From positions 14,114,220-14,178,219 of the forward strand of contig JAEMBT020000001.1 in the NCBI GenBank assembly GCA_018873245.2: a stretch of DNA of 64,000 bases, written 5' to 3'. The notes beneath the pieces were generated by a model that saw only the letters and a list, made by a program, of their open reading frames with translations, made no database searches and was not told where the DNA came from. Below, one piece after another: positions 1-10,950 of the stretch. Both the position numbers and the translations under genes were made by a program. The number at the start of each line of letters is the position of its first letter. Within the stretch, counting starts at the first letter, position 1. This stretch comes from Archegozetes longisetosus (Eukaryota > Arthropoda > Arachnida > Sarcoptiformes > Trhypochthoniidae).

Positions 1-634
1 AGCTCAAAATGGAGGTTTTGGTTTGCTGGAAGTTATTTCGCTATATGAAAACCACTCTTACAATATAAGACAAAAAGCAACACGAACATTAGTAATAATC
101 AAAGATAAACAAAAAATAATATAAACATTACAGTTTCGATATCAACTTGAATATTAAAATTAAAGTAAAATAAAATGCAAAGAAGAATATGTAATTCGAT
201 CTAAGTTATTGTAAGACGAATTGAAACACACACTTCTTATTGAATTATCTGATAATCGGTTTTATCTTTTAGTAATTAATATTCCAGCTACTGAGAGAAT
301 TAGTTCACCTGGACACCTGTTGCTGTTATGAATAAAATATTTAAAATAAGCACTGAAAGGCAGGAAAATAGTGATTCATTTGTTTATTATAAGGCTTAGT
401 TATACTGTGCAATAAGAAACTCAACTAATGGAAAAAAATCAGATTACTATGAATTTAAGTCAAATTTTATATGCAGGCTTATCGAGCTCAATAGGCTGAC
501 CCTAGACTTAAAAATCACTGAGCCTGAGGCTAAAATTCAAAAATATTCCTCTAGCCGAGCCTGAAGTCTAGGCTAGCATGGGTTAGCCCTGGCTCAACCT
601 GAGCTTATCGACAACATTATTTTTGAATATATAA
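1..634. other. Intergenic, AT-rich; dispersed repeat at left edge
   Basis: No coding sequence is visible. Bases 2-30 (GCTCAAAATGGAGGTTTT, then GGTTTGCTG) recur almost unchanged at 22843-22872, so the window opens inside a dispersed repeat. Bases 483-606 form a GC-richer block in which AGCCTGAG, CTAGGCT and similar motifs alternate on both strands, probably the remains of a small foldback element. The family is not recognised. Confidence 0.4.
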
Positions 635-1760
635 AGGTTTCCATTTAATTCCCGCGTATTTTAAAGGATGAAATTGTAACATGAAATTTGAATAGATTTA
701 TATTATTTAAGAATCGTTTCCATTTCTCATTTGAAAGAACATATATTTGTGTTTAATTTATTATCGAAAAAAATTTTGTCAATTGTGTGTACAAGATGCG
801 TGACCATATTACCGATAAGGTGTATATACGGCAGTGTGTGTTATAGAATTCAATCGGAGATCAAATGCAACAGTGGCTGACAATAACATCAATGAGACCT
901 ATGGCTAAGTAGAGTGACCACATCATAACTGATATATGGGAGGACTTGAGTAATCGAAAAGGAGGACATTTTTATTTTTTATTCCCATATTTAGTTTAAT
1001 AAATTTGTGTCTAAATGAATATTTCTTATTCTTCTATATGATTGTTGAGAGAAGTGACTCCTTTGTTAGCGATCGAAAATGAAGTGTCACAAATTGCATC
1101 TAACACTATGATTGTCTTTTCGGGATAATCATAATTTGTACTTATCATTACTTAACCATTTTTCAATAAATACACATTATCTTTTGGTATAATTAGACAT
1201 ACTTTTGCTCCTCTTCTGAGACATCGTGATTCACAATTAAAAAGAGGGATTGTTTTGATTAAAATTTTTATAACTACATCACATTTATTTGATAAGTCAA
1301 ACGTATGATTGCAATATACTTATGTATAAAGCTCTTAATTATTCCCTATATAATGTATATACATGCGAAAATATAGTATCTTTGACTACCAAAAGGGCAT
1401 TATTTGACTTTTGCATACAAAACATAAAAAATAATTACAGTCTCAGAAAATTTTAATGCTTTTTGTAAAGGAGGACATTGTATTGTCCTCCTCTGACCCC
1501 CAGGAGGACAGAGGACAAAATTTGTCAAAAGAGGACTATCCTCCCTAAAGGAGGACATGTGGCCACCCTACGGCCAAGTGATCAGTGTCCGATAGTGCCA
1601 GGAGTGGTTTAATCGATTCCAATCGGGTAACTGTAGCCTCGAAGACCTCCCGATCTTTAGTGGTGAGCGAAGACGTCCTGCGAGCACTGTTCGAAGAAGA
1701 CCCGCGGCAAACACTCGATGAATTGGCGGACATGTTTAGGTACTCAGTCAGCTGTCGTTG
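635..1760 (+). mobile_element. Mariner-type transposon relic (copy 1), split by a MITE
   Basis: Bases 635-909 and 1571-1760 together match the relic at 6660-6720 plus 8363-8660. The part after 1580 encodes a recognisable mariner transposase fragment: QWFNRFQSGNCSLEDLP in one frame, then RSLVVSEDVLRALFEEDP and RQTLDELAD in another. This is the HTH/linker region typical of mariner transposases (W-F-RF-SG-ED-PRSGR followed by V-ALVEEDP-QT--ELA). A small deletion at the PRSGR position shifts the frame, and the catalytic DDD domain is missing because the copy stops near the foldback element at 1823. It cannot encode an active enzyme. The gap 910-1570 is a later insertion. Confidence 0.75.
910..1570. 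mobile_element. hAT-like MITE (661 bp) inside mariner relic
   Basis: Ends are TAGAGTGACCACAT and ATGTGGCCACCCTA, an imperfect terminal inverted repeat of the TAGNGTG type seen in hAT elements. It is flanked by TGGCTAAG (902-909) and CGGCCAAG (1571-1578), an 8-bp target duplication differing by two transitions. The uninterrupted mariner copy at about 8517-8540 reads CCTACGGCCAAGTAATCAG, which is the empty site. Subterminal GGAGGACA/TGTCCTCC motifs repeat near both ends. No coding capacity is seen. Confidence 0.8.
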
Positions 1761-1822
1761 TCCATCTTCTAAAGATCCTTACAATTTCACCCTTGAAATA
1801 CGAGGGAATTAAATGGAAATCG

Positions 1823-2975
1823 GTTGAACTAGACTTTACGTGGCCAGAGATTTTCAACATAAACTTTGTGTATAAATATACTATAGCTCAAGCTGATTTC
1901 AAATATATAAATTTTATTCACCGCAAATGACCAGAACATTGGTAAAAAAATTTCCGAATAATCAAGTATATAGAAAATTTCCGTAATATAAATTTATGGA
2001 ATCAAATTTCAACTCAAAACGATTAAATCTAGCGCAATTTTATTGTTCTGATTATATATTTCGATGAGACTTGAAACTTTCATTTTTTCAATATTTTTAA
2101 AAATTTTTAAAGATCTGCGGACGTTGGTCTAAAATGGTACCCAGTTTATATTTTGAAAATTTGAATAATTGACGTTAAATGGAATGGATCCGTACAGTTT
2201 CATAAAACCGCATTTTCGCGGTGATGGCACGTATGTAGTTTATAAACGTAAGCCAAGTTCTAGGCCAAAAAATATGACGTCACGCCTAAATGCGTCATTG
2301 GATGCGCCACTGGGGATGGACTAAGCATCACTCAGGCTATGCTCAGTAGGTTCAATAAGACAAACTGTTCGTCTTAGCTGGTCGAAAGCCGACGGTTTAA
2401 CTGGATATCCATTCCATTTACGTCAATTATTGGAAATTCTCCGTATCGGGTTAAACTAACCCCGCTAAAATAAGCCAGTAAACATAATGTCTCAATAATA
2501 ACTATTATAGTATTATTAAAAGGTTATTAATGATTTATTGCTAATAATATCAGTATTAGATTATATCAAGCGAGGAATTTTACATAAAGCTAAGTTATTT
2601 CATAATCTTTTTCTCCTTGTCAAGACCTTTTCAAAATATAAATATATTTGAACTGGGTACCATTTTAGGCCAAGGTCCCGCAGATCTTGTAAATCTCATT
2701 TTTTCAATATTTTAAAAAATTTTTGAAGTCTCATCGAAATATATAATCAGAACAATAAAATTGCGCTAGATTTAATCGTTTTGAGTTGAAATTTGATTCC
2801 ATAAATTTATATTACGGAAATTTTCTATATACTTGATTATTCGGAAATTTTTTTACCAATGTTCTGGTCATTTGCGGTGAATAAAATTTATATATTTGAA
2901 ATCAGCTTGAGCTATAGTATATTTATATACAAATTTTATGTTGAAAATCTCTGGCTACGTAAAGTCTAGTTCAAC
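1823..2975. mobile_element. Foldback element with about 330-bp inverted repeats (type 1)
   Basis: The left arm (1823-2150) begins GTTGAACTAGACTTTACGTG. The right arm (2650-2975) is its reverse complement, ending CACG-like GTAAAGTCTAGTTCAAC. The arms are over 90 percent alike by eye and include shared GGTACC and AGATCTGCGG motifs. The roughly 500-bp spacer holds no gene. Related fragments lie at 17937-18330 and on both sides of the MITE at 23551. The very long arms suggest a MULE-like or foldback family, but I could not see a clear target duplication. Confidence 0.75.
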
Positions 2976-3164
2976 GGGAAAAATTTTATACAAGGTTCAT
3001 AGTCGAAATCTGTGGCAGAAAGAAGTCTACAAAGACCTGGAATTACTATATGGTTATGAGTTATACATTTGAAAATTATCTGAAAATTTATAAATAAATT
3101 TTTACATAAAATAATTTATTGCAATTAAATGATAGGAATAGTTAGTCAATATCCAAGAATTTCA

Positions 3165-5050
3165 TTAAAAAGTATCTTCTAAGAAAGAGTGCTTTTCTTT
3201 TGTTTTATATAAAGGAAAATGTTTCAACCCTTTATACCCCTCTAAATAGCCCTCGAAGAATCCATCCATTGTCTTATCCTCCCTAGCGATGTTCCACCAA
3301 TCGTTTCGCAAATGAACAGTACTTTCATCTTTTATATCAAATTTATTGTTATTTGATTTGATTGTGTGTTTGTATTTGAATTGTCTACTGGGACCTGGTT
3401 GATAACAGATATAGAAGGGTACATCTAATGATTGATAATTTAGTGCTGAGTTCGATCTAATTGTTTGCATTAATTCATATGACAAACGGCATAACTATTA
3501 ACAGAAAAAAAAGTTTAAAGCTCAGAAATATTTTTTACAATACCTCAAATTGTCATACATTAGAAGACATTGTGCACACCAAATAATCACTTCTCGATAA
3601 GAAATGTATATCAATGATAGTATACTGTAAATTAAGGGGTGAATAGTGATTGCTATCCACATTAATATCAGAATATAGTTTGCTATCAAAGAACTTGAAA
3701 TCCTTATATTTATCATTCAGTTCTTTCATAACAGTTTCGTCATCAGTAGCAACGAATACAGACTTTTCTCCAGAATATCCATTCAGTGCTAACTTATTAA
3801 AATAGTTATTCACATAAAACATGTATTCGTTAACGCTATGATTTCTGGCCTCAGTACCAACTTTATCACCTCTTCTTATTTGAATACTACATCAAAATTA
3901 GATTTTGAATTGAAATAAAGGTGAATGACAAACCAAAAAAATTATTTAATAAATACCCGACATATAGTTTCGGTAATCCGAGTTTAGTTGTGATGTTACT
4001 AATTAATTGCTCCATATATTTATTAGGCCCATAAATATATTTGACAAACTGTCCGAACCAGAATGCTTTTGGGTCTGCATGCAATGCAATCAACTTTTGA
4101 CCAATAGTTTTTGGTAAATAGTTTGCGATATCATCTGAAAATAGTTTTTAAAAATAAGATCAACCTCTTTATCGATTATTCTATCTCTTAATTGAAAATT
4201 TGAAGGAAAAAATATTCTAAATTATTTAAAATTATAAGTAAAATCTAAGAAGGTATTGAAATTAATTACAAGCGAAATCGATGACTGAATCTTGATCCCT
4301 TTTATCATATTTGACACTATGATTTGGTTGACACGTTTGACTTATAGGTGAAATAAATTGATCCCAAGTTGAATTTGATCCTTCTAAATAGCTCTTAAAA
4401 ATTTGATCAATAACTACCATTGTTTTTGTGTAATATCCTTTTAACAGACATGTCATTAAGCCATGAATTTGTGAACCAACCCCAGTAGGAGGAATGCGAC
4501 AGTAAATTTTTTAATATTATCACATTTTTCTTTAGGAGGCGATTGAATCGATTCAATTCTTCGCTTTATCAGTTTTGACATATCATTCAGTTGCTCTTCA
4601 CGCCAGTCAGAGATTTGAGATGTTAGTGATTTAATTTCTAAATCAAATACACTTAAAAAACTAATTTCAATATAGAAACTATCAACTCCTTTAAACTTCA
4701 TTACTTATTCAAGTCCCTCAAAGTTTCGATCTGTTGGTCATCAAGTTCTATAGGATTACCATTAGATTCACGAGAAATGATTGAGTTAACGAAGTTTTGA
4801 TATTCGCTTCCAAAATGCAACAAACCATTGAGTTTAGTATTTAATTCAAGAAATAAGTTTTGTATTTCAGATAATGAAATATTATTCTGAAGACGCCTTT
4901 GAATCTCACTTTGGTTTTTAATTTTGTGATATATTTTGTTGAAAAACTTCTCTTATAATTATATAAGCGCCACTCATAATAAATTATCAAAATCGAGAAA
5001 ACGATAATCAGTTTGAAATTCTGAGATAATAATTGTTTAAGAGGTTTCAT
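3165..5050 (-). pseudogene. Copy A: FUT8-like (GT23) fucosyltransferase, two frameshifts
   Basis: This copy has the same five-exon plan as copy E: exon 1 5050-4705, exon 2 4651-4270, exon 3 4134-3957, exon 4 3886-3559, exon 5 3494-3165. Exon 1 gives the N-terminal membrane anchor (KLIIVFSILIIYYEWRL). Exon 3 carries HADPKAFWFGQFVKY. Exon 4 carries the donor-site motif IRRGDKV, then FVATDD and IDIHFLSRSDYLVCTMSSN. Exon 5 gives the SH3-like tail. Exons 1 and 2 are each one base shorter than in E. The first loss is near 4910-4925. The second is in the A-run at about 4507 (positions read on the minus strand), just before the GVGSQIHG motif. Each loss changes the frame, so no full-length enzyme is predicted unless these are assembly errors in homopolymers. 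The upstream promoter block is present but cut short at about 5360. Confidence 0.8.
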
Positions 5051-5696
5051 TTTGAACTAATAACAATTCAGATTAAGAACCGGAAAATAAAGATAAACTT
5101 CACACAAATAATTATATTTTAGTAATGAAAGAATAATAATATCAAATGCTTATAAATTTTTTAAATTATTGCCACTGATTATTTCTATAATTTAAATTAT
5201 AAAAGTCATATATAAATATGTTTCATAAACGTTAGTATCACTTCATTTGTTAAAATTTACTAGAGCAATACTATTATTGATCAAATAACTTAGTAAACTT
5301 TCTTCTTTATTATGTTTTCATAGTAATACAGATAAGATATTGTGCCACATGAATTAGTTATGAGCCGTTTCGCCTAATGCATCTCGTCGTGTTCCCATTT
5401 TGCCTATTTGCATTTCGCCGAATCACAGGTGAAAAACAAGTGAACCTATCTATTGATTTTTTCGTATAGAGAAATATAAAATGTTGAATCCTGCTCTCAT
5501 TTAGCTTGATTCTCGGCTACGGCACTGCTTTGAAGAGCAAAAATGTGCTGCAACTCATTTACAGTAAGCTAAGAATGTTGCTAATATTATTAATTGAATT
5601 ACTCTATTTACTCCAAAAACTTCATTATAAAGTAATGGATCTTAATTTTTTATCTGATTTTAAGATTTTATGGCTAAGTTGTTCGCATAAAATATA
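5051..5696. other. Upstream region of copy A
   Basis: On the minus strand this contains a TATA-like block (TCATATATAAATATG, 5207-5221), about 160 bp before the ATG of copy A. A GATAAG site followed by a TCACATGAAT-like stretch lies at 5331-5360. These match the promoter blocks of copies B, C, D, E and H. Similarity stops near 5360. Beyond that the sequence (TTTCGCC repeats, 5368-5430) is unrelated, so the distal half of the module is missing here. No gene is seen. Confidence 0.5.
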
Positions 5697-6720
5697 AGGA
5701 TTTCAATTTAATTCTCGCGTATTTTAAAGGATGAAATTATAACGTGAAAGAACGTTTTCGAACACTGCCTATCATGTATTTTTAAATATGATAACATATT
5801 TAATTACGATGTAAAATGTATTTTTTGGTGGGGACTCCACCTTCCACCCCCACCAGACTCCCCATTTTGGTCGCCGCCGAGGCTTACTCTTGTTCCTCCA
5901 AATCCACGCAGATATCATTCAGAAATTCTGCTGGAATTGGAATCTTGGGCAGATGTCGTGCATACCCGAGATACCACGGAACTGTCGATATGTGCGCACA
6001 ACAACCGACAGTTCTGAGACACTGAACACAAGAGCAAGTATAAGAATTTCGGCCAGGGTCCATTCCAGCGGTCCTGGCCTGATCATCAAATTGGGTACCG
6101 CTGGAAGACCTAATTTGACGCTGTTCGTTGTCCGCCATCCCAGTAGCATGTTGAGGAATCACAGGAGCCCTGAGGGCCGACTCTGTAGACCGTAGCGTTT
6201 TCACTATGTGAAGACATATTTGATGGTTTTTATATTATTCAAGCTGAACATTATATTTTTTATAAATTCACTTTTAAACGGATCTATACGTATTTTTAAA
6301 TGCTGAATCCGAATATCAAATCAAAATTTTTTATATCGAATAGCTTTCGAGATATTCGGATTTTGTGTCGAATTTTTCGATTTTTGATTTTAAGATTTTT
6401 GAATATATGATATATGGTTTCGATGTAGAATTTAGCACTGACTACAAATATAAAAACCATTTTTCAATATCTTTAATATCCACCGAATAAATCTATATTT
6501 TATCCCATTTTAAAACTTTAACGCCATCTAACGCTTAAACTATAAGTTGTACGGAGGTGGACCAATTGGCAATTTTGATCAGGCTGAAGACCTCTATTAA
6601 AATATATCATCAGATCCCGAGTACCAAATTAGGCAGAATTCCATAGACTTTCCGGCAATGTTGTTTGAATAGATTTCAATTGTTTAAAGATCGTTTCCAT
6701 TTCTTATTTGAAAGAACATA
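5697..6720. mobile_element. Mariner-relic 5' flank split by a 0.9-kb insertion
   Basis: Bases 5697-5749 and 6662-6720 match 637-690 and 691-742, the flank of mariner relic 1. The roughly 910 bp between them (about 5750-6661) is an insertion. It holds the transposon-protein fragment on the minus strand (5884-6204). It also holds a terminus, AAATGTATTTTTTGGTGGG at 5814, shared with the foldback MITE at 10355-10636. The insertion ends are too decayed for me to define a target duplication. Confidence 0.5.
5884..6204 (-). pseudogene. Transposon protein fragment with SWIM-like C-x-C...C-x-H motif
   Basis: A 106-codon stretch on the minus strand, richer in GC than its surroundings, ends in YTCSCVQCLRTVGCC, then AHISTVPWYLGYAR, then acidic residues and a stop. 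The CxC...CCxH spacing followed by WYLGYAR looks like a SWIM-type zinc finger near the C-terminus of transposon-encoded proteins of arthropods. That assignment rests on pattern memory and the family is not certain. The upstream catalytic part is absent. Its 3' end points at the terminus at 5814, which suggests this was the autonomous partner of the MITE family at 10355. Confidence 0.45.
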
Positions 6721-7425
6721 CACTTATGGACAACCAAAATTTCCGTCGGAAAATCGCTATAACTTTTTATCGGCTGATCGATTTCATTTTATTTTTCGGA
6801 AAAACTTTAAGATAAAACCCAGTTTCTAAAACATGAGTAATAATTTAAAAATCAACAAGTTAAAATAAATATAAGAGTCGAAATAAAATACATGAAAATT
6901 TTATAAAAATCGACACATTTCATGCAAATTTAGACGTTATTTATTGAAAATGTGATCAAAGCTTTGTTTGCATTCGAAAGAAATTCTTTTTTAATAAATC
7001 GAATATTAATTGAACTTATAAATAAAATTGTATTAATGGGTTTAACACTCGAAGAAAGAGAACTGAAATTTCGAAGACTCATCAAATTAAGAGCAAAAGG
7101 AACTCCAAAATCAGTATTTCTTTGGAAAGTTGGTAAGAATTTAGTTTTAAATACATATCGAAATCAATTTCTAATTTATTGATTTTCAATAGGAATTTCA
7201 GAAAAAAAACATTTAGAAAATGGAAAAGAATCAATGAAAATGAAGAGATTTTCTTAACTCTTCCTCAAAATGTCGGAAAATCTCATCGAAAAACTAATTA
7301 AGAGGACGATGAGCTCTTGAAAACTGTTGCTCTTCACAACCAATGGTCAGACATCAATAGATTGAGGCAAGCACCAGAAATTTAAGAAAATCAACGAATC
7401 CAATCAGTTAGTGATCGAACATTAA

Positions 7426-7834
7426 CCCTTCGTCACAACAAGAAAACGTATTAACACCACGATATCTGTTCTAGGTTAGTCTGAATGCTTTGAGAATCAA
7501 GGTTAGCCCTTGTTTCGAAGTTTAAATTTACTAATTAATTAATTTTTAGTTATTATCTGCTACAGCGTCATCAGTGGTTCAAATTGATAGTAGAGACATT
7601 ACAGCACTGCGACACATATGGTAAACGCAAAGCACTGCGATGTTATTGGGAATTTCTGTCCTCAGCCAAACATGTCACCAGAAAATTTTTTAAATAAAGT
7701 TATAATTCTAAATTAAATTCAAAGTCAGATATATAACTGAGGAATACCTAAATTTTCAAGAAGCAACGACGTTTTGTTGATTGATTTTAAAAGTCAAACT
7801 TGGGAATATTTTACCCCACAGTTGTGACGAAGGG
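7426..7834. mobile_element. piggyBac-like MITE, copy 1 (409 bp)
   Basis: The ends are CCCTTCGTCACAAC and GTTGTGACGAAGGG, directly flanked by TTAA at 7422-7425 and 7835-7838, the target preference of piggyBac elements. Removing it together with one TTAA rejoins the Tc1-like reading frame as SDRTLRRRL, which confirms the insertion. Relatives lie at 23551-23974 and 41336-41809. It encodes nothing recognisable. Confidence 0.85.
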
Positions 7835-8067
7835 TTAAGAAGGCGTCTCTCAGAAGTAAACAGTAATTATAGATTGAAACGTTATTGATAATTGTTTTTA
7901 AATAGGGGTCAGACGCAGCCGTTAGAGAAGTGCTACGAGTTTCCCACAAGCAAAGACATTTACAGTACAGTCAACAATTTTCTGATTGGAATTTAGTTGA
8001 TTGGTCTCGGATTATATCCATCGATGAGTTTAGGATTTCCTCCGATGATAAAAGAAGAATTTGGGAT

Positions 8068-8110
8068 ATTTACATTAACATTTACATTAACATTTACATT
8101 AACATTTGCA
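8068..8110. repeat. 12-bp tandem repeat, (TTTACATTAACA)n
   Basis: Three to four head-to-tail copies of a 12-bp unit lie inside the Tc1-like element, directly after the relic of the first catalytic Asp. The expansion probably accompanied loss of the rest of the transposase gene. Confidence 0.8.
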
Positions 8111-8362
8111 GACATTAGTTGTATTTATTAATATTTTATTTTTGAATTTTAATAAAAATATTTCTCAATTCATTTTTTAACTAAAAAATATGTTTTATGT
8201 TTTAGCCTTCATTCTTATCTAACATGCAACGTTTTTTGGAAAAAACCAATTTTTAAAAAACTATGTTTTATTCTAGCAAAAATGTCTAAAAAAATTTAAA
8301 TCGATCAAGCCAATTAAAAGTTATAGCGATTTTCCGACGGAACTTCTGGTTGTCCATAGGTG

Positions 8363-8660
8363 TATATTTGTGTTTAATATATTATCGAAAAAAATTTTGT
8401 CAATTGTATGCACAAGATATGTGATAACATTACCGATAAGGTGCACATACAGCAGTGTATGTTATAGAATTCAATCGGGGATCAAATGAAACAGTGACCG
8501 CCAATAACATCAATGAGACCTACGGCCAAGTAATCAGTGTTCGATAGTGCAACAGTGGTTTAATCGATTCAAATCGTGCAACTGCAGCCTTGAAGACGTC
8601 CTGCGGGCACGGGTCGAAGAGACGCGCGTAAAGCACTCAATGAATAGTAAAGTTTAAAAC
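8363..8660 (+). mobile_element. Mariner relic (copy 2), internally deleted
   Basis: This continues the mariner flank interrupted by the Tc1-like element and matches 743-909 and 1571-1720. It still encodes QWFNRFKSCNCSLED, then jumps to VLRARVEE, so about 30 bp covering the PRSGR linker are lost. It ends near 8650. It also preserves the uninterrupted target of the hAT-like MITE found in copy 1. Confidence 0.7.
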
Positions 8661-8671
8661 ATAAAAACATA

Positions 8672-9096
8672 ATTTGATCGCTTAGTCATTGATTTTGAAT
8701 TAAAAACATTTCTAATCATAAAAAGGTGTTCACAACAAAAGAAAGAATTTTTATTTTGAAAACTCATTTACTATGGTCTCATCTAAAAAAAAAGTGTACC
8801 GCTCGAACCCAAAAAACATTAGAAGAGTTAAAGACAAATATAAGAAATGAAATAGAGAAAATAAGTTCTGAAACACTTAAAAAGATTTCAGAAAATATGA
8901 TTAAAAGAGTTGAACTTTGTTTAAAAAATAATGGTCAGCACTTTCAGCATATGTTTTGGTTAATTATAAATTTATTTTTACATATCTAAACTACTTTGTA
9001 GGATCAAAGTTCTGAAATACTTTGTAAGATTATAGTTCATTATTAAAGGTTTATTTTGATATATTCAAATTTCAGTCAATGAGTAAGCAATTTCAC
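8672..9096 (+). mobile_element. IS630/Tc-type transposon deletion derivative
   Basis: A plus-strand frame (about 8726-8989) begins FTTKERIFILKTH, like the helix-turn-helix start of DUF4817/Tc-type arthropod transposases. It then runs directly into RTQKTLEELKTNIRNEIEKI and KKISENMIKRVELCLKNNG, like their extreme C-terminus. The whole catalytic core is missing, as expected of an internally deleted, non-autonomous derivative. TTGATCGCTTAGTCATTGA (8672 on) and the complement of TCAATGAGTAAGCAA (9077-9091) look like the terminal repeats. Family naming is from pattern recognition. Confidence 0.6.
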
Positions 9097-9360
9097 CTTT
9101 GACTCACATTTCTAAAAGCGATAGAGTATTAACTGCAAAATCTGAGTTTAGTTTTTAAAAACGGACTGTATCTAAATTCGGCGAAATGGTAAGTTAACAC
9201 ATATATTAATATCTATATAAGTTTACGACGGTCGTAAAGTGCAAAGTAAATATAACAGTTGTTTGGCTATCTTATCATTCTACCGATAAGAACAAATAAA
9301 GATGAAAGATGGGGACGAATGAAGGGTTTAACGAGACGTTCAAACTATCAACATACTACT

Positions 9361-9792
9361 TAGGGTGACTAAGTCAAAGAATGTTAAATGTGGGACAAAA
9401 AAATTTCGACTCTCTTATAAAACTTTTCTAAGAGTTTTAATCTAATTGAAGTTACAAATCACAGTTTGAAATAGCAATTATTTGAAATATAAACTAAAGA
9501 TTTGATTGAGAACTGCACTTTGTAAGTCACATACAATGTAAATGAAAACAAGGTATCGGATAAACAGATTAAAACTCTTTTTATCTAAATACTTCCACAT
9601 ATTTTAAGATAAGAAACATGTTGACAACAAAATTGCATCTTTGCATTAAAGAAAAACATACAGTCGAAGTTTTTTAAAATAAATCTTAAAATATGTGAGA
9701 CTTTCAGTCCCGCAAAAGGTATGTGCGGGATGCGGGACACAACTCTTAAATGCGGGACAATTCTGCACAATGCGCGACACTTGGTCGCCCTA
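9361..9792. mobile_element. MITE with TAGGGTGACTAAG / CTTGGTCGCCCTA ends (432 bp)
   Basis: The terminal inverted repeats are 13 bp with three mismatches. Near the right end, GCGGGAC-type motifs repeat (9712-9779). The termini resemble hAT-type AGGGTG ends, but I see no convincing 8-bp target duplication, so the class is open. No coding content is seen. Confidence 0.5.
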
Positions 9793-9829
9793 CGAATATT
9801 GACTATCGAATGCTTGCGTCACTCCTGCT

Positions 9830-10950
9830 TTTTAAACTTTCAAAGCTCGTCAACATCTTATGGGAGATAATGACACTTCGATTCTTCTAACTAAACAAAG
9901 ATACCGGAACCTATCGGTCATGTCAGGGCTATTTACGAGATGTTCTTTTCGGTATGAGCTTTATCCCATATTTTGCTCTCAATCCCATCAAACTTTTGGC
10001 TTTCCTAACCCGAGAAATGAAATAAATTCTAACTCTTATGGGAACAAAGTTGTGACATTGTGGCCGTCTTCATGCTAGGTTCTAATTATTTAATGAATAG
10101 ATTTCAGAGAGCATTTTATATAATAATCTGAGTTGATTTTAACATTTTTTGGCACTTTAATTGCTCTGAATTTTCTGCCATACGAGGTCGCGATCACAAT
10201 CGCTAAACTTTGTGGATGCCGTTCATGAACTTTGATCAAAATTTTATGACTCATCCCTTTCTTTTCATAATAAAAACTTCTACCTTCTGTATCACTCATA
10301 TGTGTAATCTACCATTTAACGTATGTTTTTTTGGTGTATGTTTGTTGTAAAAAGAAATGTATTTTTTGGTGGGATACCAGAGACCGGAACATATCTCCAC
10401 CCAAACCGTCACAGAAGACGAGCATTTTGCAGTAACCGCAATATTATCTTAATTAAGCCCTTTTGACAACTTTTTCAGGAAATTCATTTTAAATCAATAT
10501 TCACTATGCCCAAAATGAATTTTCTGAAAAAGTTGTCAAAAGGTCTTAATTAAGATAATATTGCGGTAAAATGCTCGCTTTCTGTGACGGTTTGGGTGGA
10601 GATGTGTTTCTTCTGGTATCCCACCAAAATACATTTTATTAACCATCGCTTAATGGTAGATTCACTGAAATCGATATTTGAAGATTGCAGGTCTTGTTTG
10701 ATTTCTTTAGCAGAATCTTCAGTTTTTCACCAAACTTGTTAAAATTGTTATCAGTTCGCTTTGTTGTACAGCGTTTTCGACCACTTATTGTTGAATTACG
10801 AACGGTTCCAAAAATGTTCAGCTTTTTACGGCTTTATAAGCACATGAGGGACTGCATCCCATCATTTCGGATATGGTTTGATATGTTTCGCTTTACTTCT
10901 CATCCTGAGCATCTGAAGACATTCGACTTCAACAAACTCATAATTTGACC
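9830..10950 (-). pseudogene. Degenerate Tc1/mariner-superfamily transposase, split by MITE
   Basis: Reading the minus strand from 10950 gives a transposase-like N-terminus: a CSP-type helix-turn-helix, then FGTVRNSTISGRKRCTTKR and DNNFNKFGEK, then SSNIDFSESTIKRWL at about 10640. This matches the order of a Tc1-type bipartite DNA-binding domain. After the MITE at 10355-10636 the coding relic resumes (10299-10090) with RHPQSLAIVIATSYGRKFRA and NVKINSDYYIKCSLKSI, like the second catalytic segment. Several stops and frame changes make it a pseudogene. No termini were identified. Confidence 0.55.
10355..10636. mobile_element. Palindromic MITE (282 bp)
   Basis: Nearly the whole element folds on itself. 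AAATGTATTTTTTGGTGGGA at the left end pairs with TCCCACCAAAATACATTT at the right, and CTTAATTAAGATAATATTGC-type blocks pair around a centre at about 10496. Its terminus is shared with 5814. It interrupts the transposase relic above. Confidence 0.75.

Larger units (their letters stand above)
6721..8362 (+). mobile_element. Tc1-like element (1642 bp) with TA target and nested MITE
   Basis: The ends CACTTATGGACAACC and GGTTGTCCATAGGTG open inverted repeats of about 80 bp that continue through CCGTCGGAAAATCGCTATAA on both sides. TA flanks each end (6719-6720, 8363-8364). The homologous mariner relic at 738-757 reads GAACATATATTTGTG, exactly the joined flanks with one TA, so the empty site is in the window. 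Coding relics on the plus strand run from LTLEERELKFRRLIKLRAKG (7037 on). SDRTLRRRLSEVNS follows, once the nested MITE at 7426-7834 is removed. Last comes SDWNLVDWSRIISIDEF, the region of the first catalytic Asp. The remaining catalytic part has been replaced by a 12-bp repeat (8068-8110). It is not autonomous now. Confidence 0.85.

Noticed and set aside
5816-6195. Plus-strand frames opposite the zinc-finger fragment
   Set aside because: Only the minus strand shows a recognisable motif (CSC...CCAH...WYLGYAR).
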